From NCBI GenBank assembly GCA_023159155.1, contig JAJNNX010000011.1, forward strand, positions 248,001 through 312,000: a stretch of 64,000 nucleotides of DNA, written 5' to 3'. The translations under genes were made by a program, and so were the position numbers. The notes below the pieces were generated by a model, which saw nothing but the letters and a program-made list of their open reading frames with translations, made no database searches and was not told the origin of the DNA. Source of the stretch: Ustulina deusta. Lineage: Eukaryota; Ascomycota; Sordariomycetes; Xylariales; Xylariaceae. Each line of letters starts with the position of its first letter. Position 1 is the first letter of the stretch. Shown here piece by piece: positions 48,576 through 61,200 of the stretch.

Positions 48576-51500
48576 TATTATACGAACTACGTAAAAGTTC
48601 GTATTATAATTAAACCTTTTTTTTTATTTTTTATATTTATAAATATATTAAACAATAGCTAATCGCACAAAAGCTATTAGAAGCAAATATGTAAAAATAC
48701 CAAAGCTTCTAAAAAATAACCTTTAATATTTTTAAATAACTTTTTATATAAGTTTATAACTAAAGAATTACTAAATATATTAATATTTTTTTAGCTGCTA
48801 TATAAAAAACAATTAACTTTTATATATATAATAATATTTTATATAATTTTTATATAATAACTAAAAAAAGAATTAATATATAAGTTATATATTTATATAT
48901 TAAATATAGCTAAACTTTATATAAACTAAAAAACTTTTAAAAAATATTAATAAAAAATATTAAGTTAGCTAAACTACAAATATTATAAGTAATTAATAAT
49001 AAGATTATTATAAAAATATATAATATATTTTATATAAAAAATGTTTTAAACTAAGAGCTAGCAAAACATTTAAAAAAAACTATATTGTATAACTTATAAA
49101 AAGCAAATATATTTTAATATATAAACTTTAATTTTTTATATAATAATTCTAAATATTACTAGTGTTTTTTATTTTAAATTAGTAACTTTTTAGTTAAAAC
49201 TATAATAATAAAAACTTTCTTATATAATAGAATAGTTCTGTAATATTTACTTTTAAAACTAAAATATAATTTTAAAAAAACTTCTATATATAAAGTTAAA
49301 AAAGACTTTTAACTTAGGACAATATACTACTATATAATAATAAAGTACTAAGAGTATATTTTTAAAAAATATTTTTAATTATAGAATATTACTTATTTTT
49401 TATACTAATTAATAACTTAGCTATACGAGCCGGAAGTATGCTATATTTCTAACATATAATAGAATACTTAGTTTTATAATATTTTTTATAAACTTTTAAG
49501 CAACTAATATTTTATATAATATTAAATATAAAAATATTTATATTTTATATTTAGATCTTATTTATATATAATATTTAAAATAAGATTATTTTAGTAATAA
49601 AATACTAAATATTTTTAAAGATTTAGTAAAAAAAAAGAAATTATTTTAAAAAATTATACGATCTGCTTTATAATAAAGTATAATAGTTTGTTAATTTTTA
49701 TTACAAAATAAAAATTATAAAAAAATAGTTTTATATAATATTTCTAGCTATTTTAACTAATTATATAAAAAACTATTATATATATTATATTAGTTCTAAT
49801 TATATATAAAAGAAAACATATAATATTATAAATTTATATTTTAATATAGTTATAAATTATAATTAGTATTAGATAGACTAGACTAATATTATTTTTATAT
49901 AAATATATAAATAAATAAAAAAAAGTTTTTTATATAAAATATTAAAAGTTATAATTAATAAGCTATTAAAAGTATAAAAAATATTTAGGGCAAAATATTT
50001 AAAAGAAATATATTTTAGTATAATTGTTATATAAGTATATAAAGGTATGCCAGAATTTAAAATAGTGCTTATTTTTTAAAAACTTATATTTAAAGGTTTT
50101 TTTTTTAATTTTTATTTATATTTTTGAATTAAAAACAATCTATTAAATAAATATTTTGTATAAAAAGCAAAAAATATTTATTATATAAATAAGCAATATA
50201 ATTATATTAATTGCTATTCCGTATAATATAAAAATACTAGACAATATTTTTATAATTTTTAAAAATAATATTTTAGCTAAGATTATATAAATATTTATTT
50301 TTAGAAAAATGTTTGTATAAATAAAAAATGCTTTGTTTGCTAGAAAGAAAAAGGTTGGTTAATAAACTATATTTTTTAAAAAAGGGCTTGTATAAAAAGC
50401 TAATATTTTAATATATATAAAATAATATTTGATAATGAACTAATTTTAGCAGAATTTTTTATTTATTTTGCTAAATATAAAGGTTATTTAGACTTATATA
50501 ATAAAAAAAAAAAAAAAATTTCTAATATATATAATAAAAATATAATATAATATATTATATAACCTAAAAAAATATTTAAGTAATAATAATAAACTAGCCC
50601 TTAAATTAATTTATACTAAATAACTAGTATTATATAAAGTATTAAAGCATTATTTAGGATATAAGTGCTTTAAAGTTTTTAATTATAAAAAAGTTGCAAG
50701 TAAAGGCATATATATAAAAGAACTTTAATATAAAAATTATATAAATACTTAAAATAGCTAAAGTAAGCTTTAGTAAAAATTATATAATAATTTTAATTAA
50801 TATAATAATTTTAATTAATATAATAAAAGTTAATAATAAGATTGGTTATATAATTTTTTATATATTAAATATTTTTATTTTGTTTTTATTTTTATTAAAA
50901 GATATAAACTGCTTAAAAGCTTATTTTAATAATATAAAAGATATTATTATATAAAAGGATAAAAGTACTTTTTTTGTTATATATAAATAGGGCTATTTTT
51001 TTTTTAATATTTATTTGTACAAAATAGCTAGCTATTTTACTAAAGTTAAACTATAATATTTATATAAATATTTTAGGTATTTTTATATAAAAAAACTATA
51101 TAGAATATTAATTTATATAAAATATAAAATTAAATAGCTAATTTTAAAAAAAATCTAAAAGTTTTATTATTATTATTAAACATATAATAAAGCTTTATGC
51201 TATTTTAAGTTTATAATTAAAAATAACTATAAATTTAACTATAAAATAGTTATAGATATTATATAAATAAGGAACTAAAACATATTATATATAATTAATA
51301 CTATAATATTATTTTAAGCAGTTATTTTTTTAAAATTTATATTTATATAAAATATATAAAAAATATTATATAAATGCTAGATTAATATTTATTAAGAACT
51401 TTTTAATAATATTATATATAATCTAAAAATAAATTTTTTATTAAATAAATTTAGAAAATATATAAAAATAATAAGTATATAATACTGCAAAATATTTATT

Positions 51501-53879
51501 AAAACATATTAAGCAATCAAAAAAATAAAACAAGTATATAAACTACTAAAATATATATATAATATTTTTTTAAAAAAAATTAATATATAAACAAATAATA
51601 AATTAATTTTATAAATAATAGTTAAAACATTAAATAATATAGCTAGACTAAATAGCCTTGTACTAACTTTTTTTGTTTTTGAAGCATACCTATATATTAA
51701 TAAAGATTTTTTTCTTTTTTTAGCTCTTGTATAAAAAGTAGTAGCTATTTAAAACATAATAAAAATACTACGTAAGAATTGTACAAAAGTTAAAATTAAC
51801 CATACAATTAAAAAATAGAATAGATTATTTTTATATAACGTATTTATATTTCCTTTTTGTAGCGAAGTCTTAGTATAAAAAAAGAAAAAAAAATAAGAAA
51901 GCCTATATAAAATTAAGGCAATCAAAAAATTAAATATAATTATTGTTTTAATAAATAAGCTAATATGTTTTTATTATATATAAATTAAACTATATTACTA
52001 TATAAAAAATACCTAGACTAAAAATATAAAAAATAATAATATATAATTAGTATAGCTAATAATAATATAAAAAAAACATAGCTAGCTAAAAAAAAAACCT
52101 GCTATATATTTATTATATAATATTTAAATATTACAAACTTTTTTAATTATAAAAAAATATTAAGTTTTTAAGCTAGCAACTAAGTTTTATATAAATAGAA
52201 TTATTATAACTTTTAAAAAACTATTTAAAAAGTTAAATATAATAAAAATTAACAAACTTATTATATAAAATATTTTTAAGTTTATTATATATAACTTAAA
52301 TATATATAAAAAAAAATATATATTTTTAAATTTTGCTTTATATAAGAAATAAAAATAAAAATACTAAGCTATATAAAAAGTTAAAATTAGTTATATAAAA
52401 GTATAATAATATTAAAAAAAATATAGTTCTAATTTAATTGCTAATAATTTAATAAATAAGCTAATAATTAATTTTAACTTTTAGATTTATTTTTATATAT
52501 AATTTTAAAATATTATATAAATTTAAAAATATTACTTAAGCTTATATTTAGTTAGAAAATAAGCTATTATATAATATTTATATTTGTTTATTTTTAGAAC
52601 TAAAAAATAAATATTTTTTAAAAACTATTTTATAAATTATATAATTTTTATATAGCTTAGCTAAATCTAAGCTATATTAGTTTAAAATTTATTATTAATA
52701 CTATTAAAAAAAACTTAAAATATAAATATTTATATATAACTTATGTTTATTATTTATATATAATAGCCCGGATATTTTTAGAATAATTAAAATATAAACA
52801 AACAATATTTTAAGCTTTATAATTTCGAACTTTTTAGTATATAAAAAAAAGAACTTTAGTAAGTAAAACTTTATATAAAGCTAAAAAAAACTTTATTTTT
52901 TAACTATTTAATTAAGTTTAATAATAAAAATTTTTTTTTATATAAATATAATATTATAATAACTTAAAAAAACTAAATTAAATATTTAGCTAAAATTAAC
53001 CTTTATATAAAAAAGTTTACTTAAGCTTATATTTTTAATAAGCTTAAAAAATATATATTAGTAATATATACTAACTAGAAACTATATATAACTTTGCTAT
53101 TATAGCTTAAATAATTAAGCTATAATTATATAATATTAAAATATTAAATAAATAAATTAAATAATAAAAAAATAACTTAACTTAAAAACTTATATTTATT
53201 TTATTTAATTTTTATTATATAAAACTATTTATTTTTATAAATAATTTATTTATAAATAATATAAATATAATTTTTTAGTTTAGTTTTATTATTATATTAA
53301 TAATTAAAACTTATATAAAAAATATAATAAATTTAAACTTTAAAATTAAAAAAAATATTATATACTAAAATTTAAATAAATATAAATAAGTTATATAAAG
53401 TATTTTAGCTAACAAATTATATAGTATAATAAATAGTTTTAATAATATTATTACTTTTTATATAATTTTTTAAAAAGTTATAAAAATATTTAACTTATTT
53501 TTAATATTTATTATTTTATATTTAGATTTAAAATTATTATATAATTGTTTAGTTAAGCTAGAAATAATAATAAAAAAAAACTAATAATTAATATTATATT
53601 TTTTTTAAAATTATATAAAAAAATTTTTTTTTAAAATATAATAGATTAATAATAAAAATAATTTAGCAAATATATTTATTAAACATACTTTAAACCAAGT
53701 ATTAAAAACTTTAGTTTTTATTAATAAGTTATTTATATAAATCAAAATATTTATTAAAAAACTATAAAAAATATGTTTATATAATAAAAAATAACTAATA
53801 ACTAAGCTATATATAAAAAAGTAAATATTATATATAAGTATTAAAAAAAATAAAAAAAAATAAAAAAAATAACAAAAAT

Positions 53880-54080
53880 TTATTTATACCCCGAAAGGCC
53901 AACGTATAACTACTTTTTTTTTTTCCTCTAAACAAAACTCTTTTCCCCTTTTTTCTAACTGTAGTTAGAGCATTGCGCTTTGTATAAACGCCAAACGTAA
54001 GCGCTACACATACCCTTTTAAAAACTAAAGATCTAACAATACGCCAAAAATAGCGCTCCAGTATAGTAGTAGCAGTTGCT
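53880..54080 (+). other. Nearly unmutated patch inside the RIP-altered element
   Basis: About 200 bp keep ordinary composition (CCCCGAAAGGCCAACG, CGCCAAACGTAAGCGC) between the degenerate coding part and the 3' end of the element. CpA dinucleotides survive here. Confidence 0.7.
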
Positions 54081-54499
54081 ATATAAACTATTTATATAGG
54101 GCAAAAATACTATTTTTTAACTTTGGACCAAAATAGCTTAAAAATAGCTTTTCTAATAAATAAACTTAGCTTAAATATTTATAAAAATATTTAATAATAA
54201 TATTTAAAATATAATATTAATAAATAGAGCAGTAGTAATAATGCTTTTTTTGTTTTATTATATAACAAAATATATTAATTATTAAATATATTAAAAATTA
54301 TTTATATAAAAATAAAAACTAAAAATATATATATATTTATATAAAAAGTTTATATAAAAGCTTAGCAGGTTTAACTCTTTATAAAAAAGCTATATATTTT
54401 TATGCAGCTATTATTTTTTATATAAACAAAATTTTAAAACTATAAAATATTACTTAAAATAGGCAGTACTAAATATAAGCAGGCAGAAATAGCAATAGA

Positions 54500-54695
54500 T
54501 ATATTGCTATTATTACTACTACTATTAATAGTACTACTTAAATTACTATTAGTATAATATTTAAAATAACAAAAAAGCTTTATATATAATAGTAATAATA
54601 GTAGTAGTAGTAGTAATAATAGTACTACTGCTATTAATAATACTACTACTACTATTACTGCTATTATTATTATTACTACTATTATATAACAACTA
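54500..54695 (+). repeat. TAC/GTA trinucleotide repeat in opposed blocks
   Basis: Runs of ACTACTACT and AGTAGTAGTAGT alternate, so the two halves are complementary and could fold into a long imperfect hairpin. Confidence 0.75.
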
Positions 54696-54867
54696 TTATT
54701 TCTAGGTTAATATAACTTTGAGATAATAGCTAAAGTATATGTATAATATATATGCCTAAAGAAAAAAAAAAAAAAAAAAAAAAAAAGCAATATAAAAGCG
54801 GCCCGTTTTATATATAATAGCTATAAAATATTACACTTTATTTAATCTTAAGTATTTTTAAACAGCA

Positions 54868-54945
54868 TATAAAAAGCAGTTATATATAAAAAGCAATTAT
54901 ATATAAAAAGCAGTTATATATAAAAAGTAGTTATATATAATAAGC
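54868..54945 (+). repeat. Short tandem repeat, about four units of 18 bp
   Basis: The unit AAAAAGCAGTTATATAT recurs four times with single-base changes, shortly upstream of the right LTR. Confidence 0.75.
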
Positions 54946-55113
54946 AAACTATAAAAAGCCTTTTAAAAAAATAGCAATTTAATATATTATTAAATAATTT
55001 TATTAGCTATAGATTGGCTATATGTTATAGTTTATATTTTTTTACGTTTAGAATTTTTTATTTTTTTAATAGTTGTATAGAAGTGCGCTGCAGTCAAAAG
55101 AAAAAAAAGCCAG

Positions 55114-55372
55114 TGTTATAATAATAGTATTAACTACGTATAAAACTACTGCTAACTACATATAAAACTATTTATACAATACTAACAATTAGCTAATTGG
55201 TTTAATTGCGTAAGCGGTATATATATGCAGAATTCTCTTACTATATAAAAATCCTTTACATAAAGGTCTTACCTTCGTACAGATAATTAAAAAAATAGAT
55301 CAATATATATAGTTATTTATCTTACCCCTTTGTTACGTACAATATTGTACCCCTTAGCTACTTAACAAATAA
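55114..55372 (+). repeat. Right LTR (254 bp) of the nested element and its AATAA duplication
   Basis: LTR 55114-55367, less mutated than the left copy and ending in intact CA, then AATAA at 55368-55372. Confidence 0.83.
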
Positions 55373-56260
55373 AACTATTATAAATTTTAATACTAAGCAA
55401 TAAATATTTAAACTAGTTTGCTAAACTTAAAACATTTAAAAAATAACATATAATATAGCAACTTTTATATAAAAACAATATAAACTATAAACTAACAAAA
55501 AAAAACGCTTAATAAATTTTAAAATAAAAATAAAACTTTTTTAAAAAAAAAAAGTTTTGTAACATAAATACTAACTACTAGATTAAACTTTTAATTAGTT
55601 AAACTTTTTAAAATTTTAAAAAAACAAAAGTTTAGCTACGTTTTTAACTTGCTTAACTTTTATAAAATAAAAAACCTATTTTATACTAACTAATTATAAA
55701 AAGCAAGCAATAATTTTTTATTTTAATAAATCTAATTACTACTTTTAACTAAAAATATTAATAGCAAAGCAAAATTTAAAATTAAACAAATTAAATAATT
55801 AAAAATATATAAAAAAAATAAAAAGTTATAATACTAGGTTGTCTAAAAAAGCTATAATTTTAATAATATTTAGTTCGCAGTTTAGAATTTTAAAAACATG
55901 CTAATTAAACTTGACTAATTCTATAAAACTTATAAAAAAGCTTTTAAACCTTTTATAAAATTACAAAAATAAATATATATAGCAGTAACTAATAAATTTA
56001 TAAACAATTATAAAAATAATAATAAAATAATATAATATAAAAAACCTATATAAACTTAATATTATTAGTAACTTTAAATTAAAACTATGTTTAAACTTTT
56101 AGTTTTAGAAAAAAATAATATAATAGTTAATATAGTTTTAGCAAAACTTGTAAGAACTTTAGACCTATATAGCAATAAGATAGAAAGTCTATATATAAAC
56201 TAACCTAACTTTATAGCTATATATATAAAGTCTATATCTACTTATTTTATAAACTTTATT
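55368..56260 (+). mobile_element. Ty3/gypsy chromovirus, 3' part with chromodomain and putative 3' LTR
   Basis: Directly after the nested insertion the pol frame resumes. At about 55830-55975 the plus strand reads K-V-I-I-L-G-C-x-K-K ... Y-L-V-R-S-L-E-F ... N-x-T ... F-Y-K, the pattern of a chromodomain (EILGCRKK...YLVRWLGF...TWEP...FY) with tryptophans changed to stops or serine. It ends at the putative 3' LTR segment 56119-56260, the partner of 43491-43632. Without the nested insertion the element measures about 5.5 kb, normal for this group. Chromodomains direct such elements to heterochromatin marked by H3K9 methylation. Confidence 0.65.
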
Positions 56261-56353
56261 TTTTTTATTTTTATTTTTATTTTTTTAGCTTAAAATCTTT
56301 GTTTATAGTATTAATAAACTAGCTATAAAAGCTTTACTTGATTAATTGTAACA

Positions 56354-58067
56354 AATAATATTATAGTTAATTATTATAATATTAAATATTATTAAAACTT
56401 TTTATTAATTATTATTAATTATAAAATTATATTATTATTTTTTTTAAACTTATAAAAAAATATTTTAATAAAAAGTTTTATTTTTTAGTTTAAAAATAAA
56501 ACCTATTTAGTAGCAAGCTTTTATTAATATATAAATTTAAAAACTTTTAAATAAATTTGCAAATATTTATATAAATAATATTTTAATTTATTTTAAAACT
56601 AAAAAATAATACTAAACTTATTATAAAAAAATAATCTATTGTTTATATTAAACTAAATATTAAAAAAATATTAAAAAATCTTGTTTTAATATATTTATTA
56701 TTAATTATTTAAAAATAATTATAAAAACTAAAATAACAATTAAAATTAATCCTATAAAAATTTAAATAATTTTAAATTAAAATTTTAATAATTTTAAAAA
56801 TACTAAATTAATCTAGTGATTTTTTAAACTTTATAATTATATTTATATATTTACTTACTATGCTAGTAAAATTATTATTTTTTTAAATTAATTATTAAAA
56901 AAAAAATTATTTATAATAGAACTAAAACAAAAATAAGCTTTTAAATATATAAAACTACTAGCTTATAAAATATTTGCTCTAGCTTTTTTTAAGCTTAGCG
57001 AACTAATATAAATAAAAACAAATATTTTATATAATATAATAAAAAAAGTTATTTAGTAGTAATAAAAAAATATAACTTAAAAACTTATAAAATATTACTA
57101 CTTAAAGCTTTTTAAAACTAAATTTTTTATAATAACTAATTATTAAGCTTTATTATACTTTTTAAATAAATAGATTTTATTAATATAATAAATATATTAG
57201 GCTAACTTTTTATTAAACTTTAATATTATTTTTTAATACTAATTAAAATAAAAAAATATAATAGCTAATATTTTATTAAAAAAAATAACTAAGCTTTTTA
57301 TAATTAAAACTAAAAAAACTAAAAAATAAATAATAGTATTAGTTCTGCTTAATAAAATACTAAGTCTTATATTAACTATAGACTTTTTATTTAATATTTT
57401 CTAAAAAACTAACCTAATAAACTTAATTAAACAAAAAAACTAGCTATAAAAACTAAAAAATAAAAATAAAAAGCTATATATATTTAAAAATACTTTAAAT
57501 AAAAATTTTTTTTTTTATATAGCTTTAATTTAAAAAGCTTATATATTTTTAATTACTATATATTAAAATTCATATAAAATAATTAAAATATTAAAATAAA
57601 AATATTACTAGTTTTACTTAAAATATAATTATAAATAATATATATATAATTATTATAACTATAAAAAAAACAAAATATTACAAAATAAAACTTCTAGCTT
57701 TTTTTATTTATTGTTTATACTAGCTATAATATAGCAACATATAATAATAAATAGTAAAAATATGCTACTTAACTAATAAAGTTATAATTATATATAAATA
57801 TTTATAAATAAGTTTAGCTATTTAATTATAACTTTACTTAGCAAAAAAACAAACACTATAGAATTACTAGCTATACAATACTATAAAAATCTATATAGAT
57901 TTTTTAATATATTAAATATATAAATATTAAATAATATAGGACTATTTATTTTTAAATTTATAATAATAATTAATAGTTTTATAAATATTAAGCATTGTTT
58001 TAGTAGCGCTTATTACCTTTAGACCTAAAAAGTAGTAAAATTAACTAATTAAAAATTAAACTAATAA
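56354..58067 (+). mobile_element. Second, truncated copy of the same Ty3/gypsy element
   Basis: Collinear with about 46,190-47,955 (RT/RNase H to integrase), with a few indels: about 47 bp extra near 56,890-56,935 and a deletion relative to 46,890-46,975. It is cut off at 58068 by the left LTR of the next element, at the position equivalent to about 47,955 in the first copy. Confidence 0.75.
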
Positions 58068-58244
58068 TATTATGCCTGGTATACTAGGACCGGTGCACAC
58101 TTACTATATATATATACTATATCTGCACCTACTTTAATAAAAAATTTTCTTTTTATAAGTCTTAGTTTTATAAGCTAACTTTATTAAATATATAACTTAT
58201 TTTTTTATATATTATATTTGATTTTATAAACTTTTTATTTATAA
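58068..58244 (+). repeat. Left LTR (visible matching part) of the partial element
   Basis: At least 177 bp aligned with 63824-64000; the initial TG has become TA. The outer end of the LTR is not fixed. Confidence 0.72.
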
Positions 58245-61200
58245 TAATTCTAAAGCTTTTTTTTAAAGTTATTTATAATATATTTATATAATAGCTTTTA
58301 AAAGACTTGGATTATTAACTAGATTAATGCTTTCTAAAAAAAACAAATTAGCTATAAATAATTAATAAAGCTATATCGATTTTTTTTTAAATAGAAATAA
58401 AAAATTAAAGCTTAGTAATAGTTTAATATTTAGTTATTAAAATAATAATAATATTTTATAATTTAAAAGTATTAATTAATTTTTATTATAACAAAATATT
58501 TAGTTTAAAATAAAACTTAAAAAAATAAATAAATAGCTAAAAAAACAAAAATAACTTGCTTTTAGATCAAAAAGATCTTAACTTATAAGTATATATAAAT
58601 TAATATTAAAACAAAAACTTAAAAAATATAAATATTAAAAAAAAGCTAGAAATTTAAAAAAATTTTAAATTTTTTAATTTTTTATATTTTTTTTATATTT
58701 TTTACTTAGAATATAAAAATTAGCACTAAAAATAATATAACCTTTTTAATTCTAACTTATTACTTATTTTATTATTTTTATTATTATTATTTAATAAGTT
58801 AGATTTAAATAGTTCTAACTATTAATTATTTTATTATTATAAATATTATAATAATAATAAAAAATTAAATATTAATTTTAATTATTTTTTAAAATTTGAA
58901 TATTTTTTATTTATTATATAGTTTATTTATAACTAATAAATTAAATAAATTAAAAAACTAAAATTTATATTTAAAAGTTTATAAAAAAAGTTCTAACAAG
59001 TTTAAACTTAAATTATTTATATAGTTAGCAAAATAGACTAAAATTATAAAAATTAGTATTAAATCTTTTTTAAAAAAAAAACGTACTAGGATTATTTTTT
59101 TTATAAATCTAATTAAAAAATTTTTATTAACTAGACTAAAACTTTAATTTATTAATTAATTTTTTTTATTATAAATATTAGCTAGTAATTAAAAAAAGCT
59201 TAATAATAAACTAATTAAAACTTTAAAATATTTAATTAATATTTATTTTAAATTAAAATTTAAAAAAAATAATAAAGCAATAATAAAAAAGTTATATTAT
59301 ACTACTAAAAACTAACTAATTTATTTTAATAAAAAATTATAAATTTTAATAATTTATTATTTTAAAAAAAATTAATAATAATAAATATAATATAATATTA
59401 TTAAAAACTAATAATTTTTGTTTTTAAAGCTATAAAGCTTTAATAAAGATTTTTATATTTAAATATTAACCGAACTAATATTAATAAATTTTAAAATTAG
59501 TAATAATACTAAAGCTTTTTTAAGCAAAAATATTTTAATAATAAAGATTATTTTTATTAAAACTAAAAATATTATAATATAGTTTAGAACTAAAATAGTT
59601 ATTAGTATTATAACTAATTAAAATAACTTTATTTAAATTAGTAACTTTTTAATAATTATATATTTAAAAAATTATTACTTTTTAAATATTTTAGCTAATA
59701 TATTTTTAATATATTTTAAAAATAGTTATAAAATAACTTTAATAATTACTTAAAATAAAATAATAATATTTAAAACTTTTTTTATTTTAATTATAAAAAA
59801 CTAAATTATATTAGTTATAATTATAAAAAACCTAACTAGTAATACTTATTAAAAAATCAAAAATATTAGATTTAAAAAACTTAGTTAGATTAAAAATAAA
59901 AAAACTTTAATATATTTTATTATTTATAAAAAAATAACTATTATTTAGATTAAAATTATTTATATAATTTTTTAATATATTTTAATAAATATTTAAGTAA
60001 TAATTAAAAAAACAAAAAATAATTTTAGTTTTAGCTATAAACTTTAAGCTAAAACTATAGCTTTTTATATTTGTTTTGTATTAATTTTATATTTTATATA
60101 ATATTTATTTTATTAGTTCAAAAAAATTTTTATTAAAAATATTTATTAATTTAAATTTTTATATTAAATATAATTATATTAATTATATTTTTGTTTTATA
60201 TAACAAACTAAAAAAAGTTTTATTTTATATTTATATTTTATAATATAAATAAAGCAAATAAAATAGGGCTAATTTTCTATTGTACTAACCTAATTATATA
60301 AGTAATTTGCTTTAAAATATTAAATTTTTTTTAATACTAAAAAAAAAATTTGTAGTAATACAGACTAAAATTTCTAATAAATACCCAAAAGTACTAGTAA
60401 GCAAAATATGTACTGTTTAATTTTTCTAAAAAAGGACTATTTTTATATAAGCAGTTATATATATATAAGTATAAATAACTATAAGTAATAAAAACTTTTA
60501 AAATCTAGATATATTATAAAGCTTATAAAATATAATCTAAAATATTTAATAAAAAACCTTTAAATATAAATTAATTAAAAAGCGTATTAATATTAAAAAG
60601 TTTATAAATTTTTAATAAATAATTAAAAAAAAATTTTTATACTATAAAAATAAAGTTTATATTTTTTTTTTAAAATTTATTTATTTTTAGCTTATTAAAT
60701 TATATTATAATAATTTATTAATAAAATATTTTAAATAAAAACATATATTTAAACTACTATAATATAAGTTTTTTTAGCTAAAAATAAAAATAAATATTAA
60801 TAATTATATAAATAGTTATATAATATGTTTTAGATTAAAAATAAAATATTACTAAAAATATAACAAATTTAATATTTTATTTATATTTTTAGTTCTTATA
60901 TAAAAACTATTTTTAATTTTTTATAAAAATTACTAAATTAATTATATTTTAATAATTATTAATAGATTTATTAAATTAATATATTTGTTTTTTATTAATA
61001 TTAAAATAATTTTAATATAGTTTGCTACTTTATTTTATTAAAAAATCAAATATATTTATAAAAGTTTTATAAATATTATATTAAACTATAGCTCTTTTTT
61101 TACTAGTTATTTTTAGTTAAACTTATATTATTACTTTAAAATTAAAAAAAAAATATTTAGTTATATTTTATTTTAAAACTAATAAGCTAACAAAGCATAT

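Larger units (their letters stand above)
48111..55367 (+). mobile_element. Complete nested LTR retrotransposon, 7257 bp, RIP-inactivated
   Basis: Two 254-bp direct LTRs (48111-48364 and 55114-55367) begin TGTTATAATAATAG and end TACTTAACA (TACTTAATA in the left copy). AATAA flanks the pair. A polypurine tract AAAAGAAAAAAAAG lies directly before the right LTR, which sets the plus orientation. Every LTR difference I could align is a transition. The interior is stop-ridden and I could not assign gypsy or copia. A 160-bp stretch after the left LTR matches the TRIM-like interior in inverse orientation. A patch at 53,880-54,080 is nearly unmutated. Confidence 0.82.
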
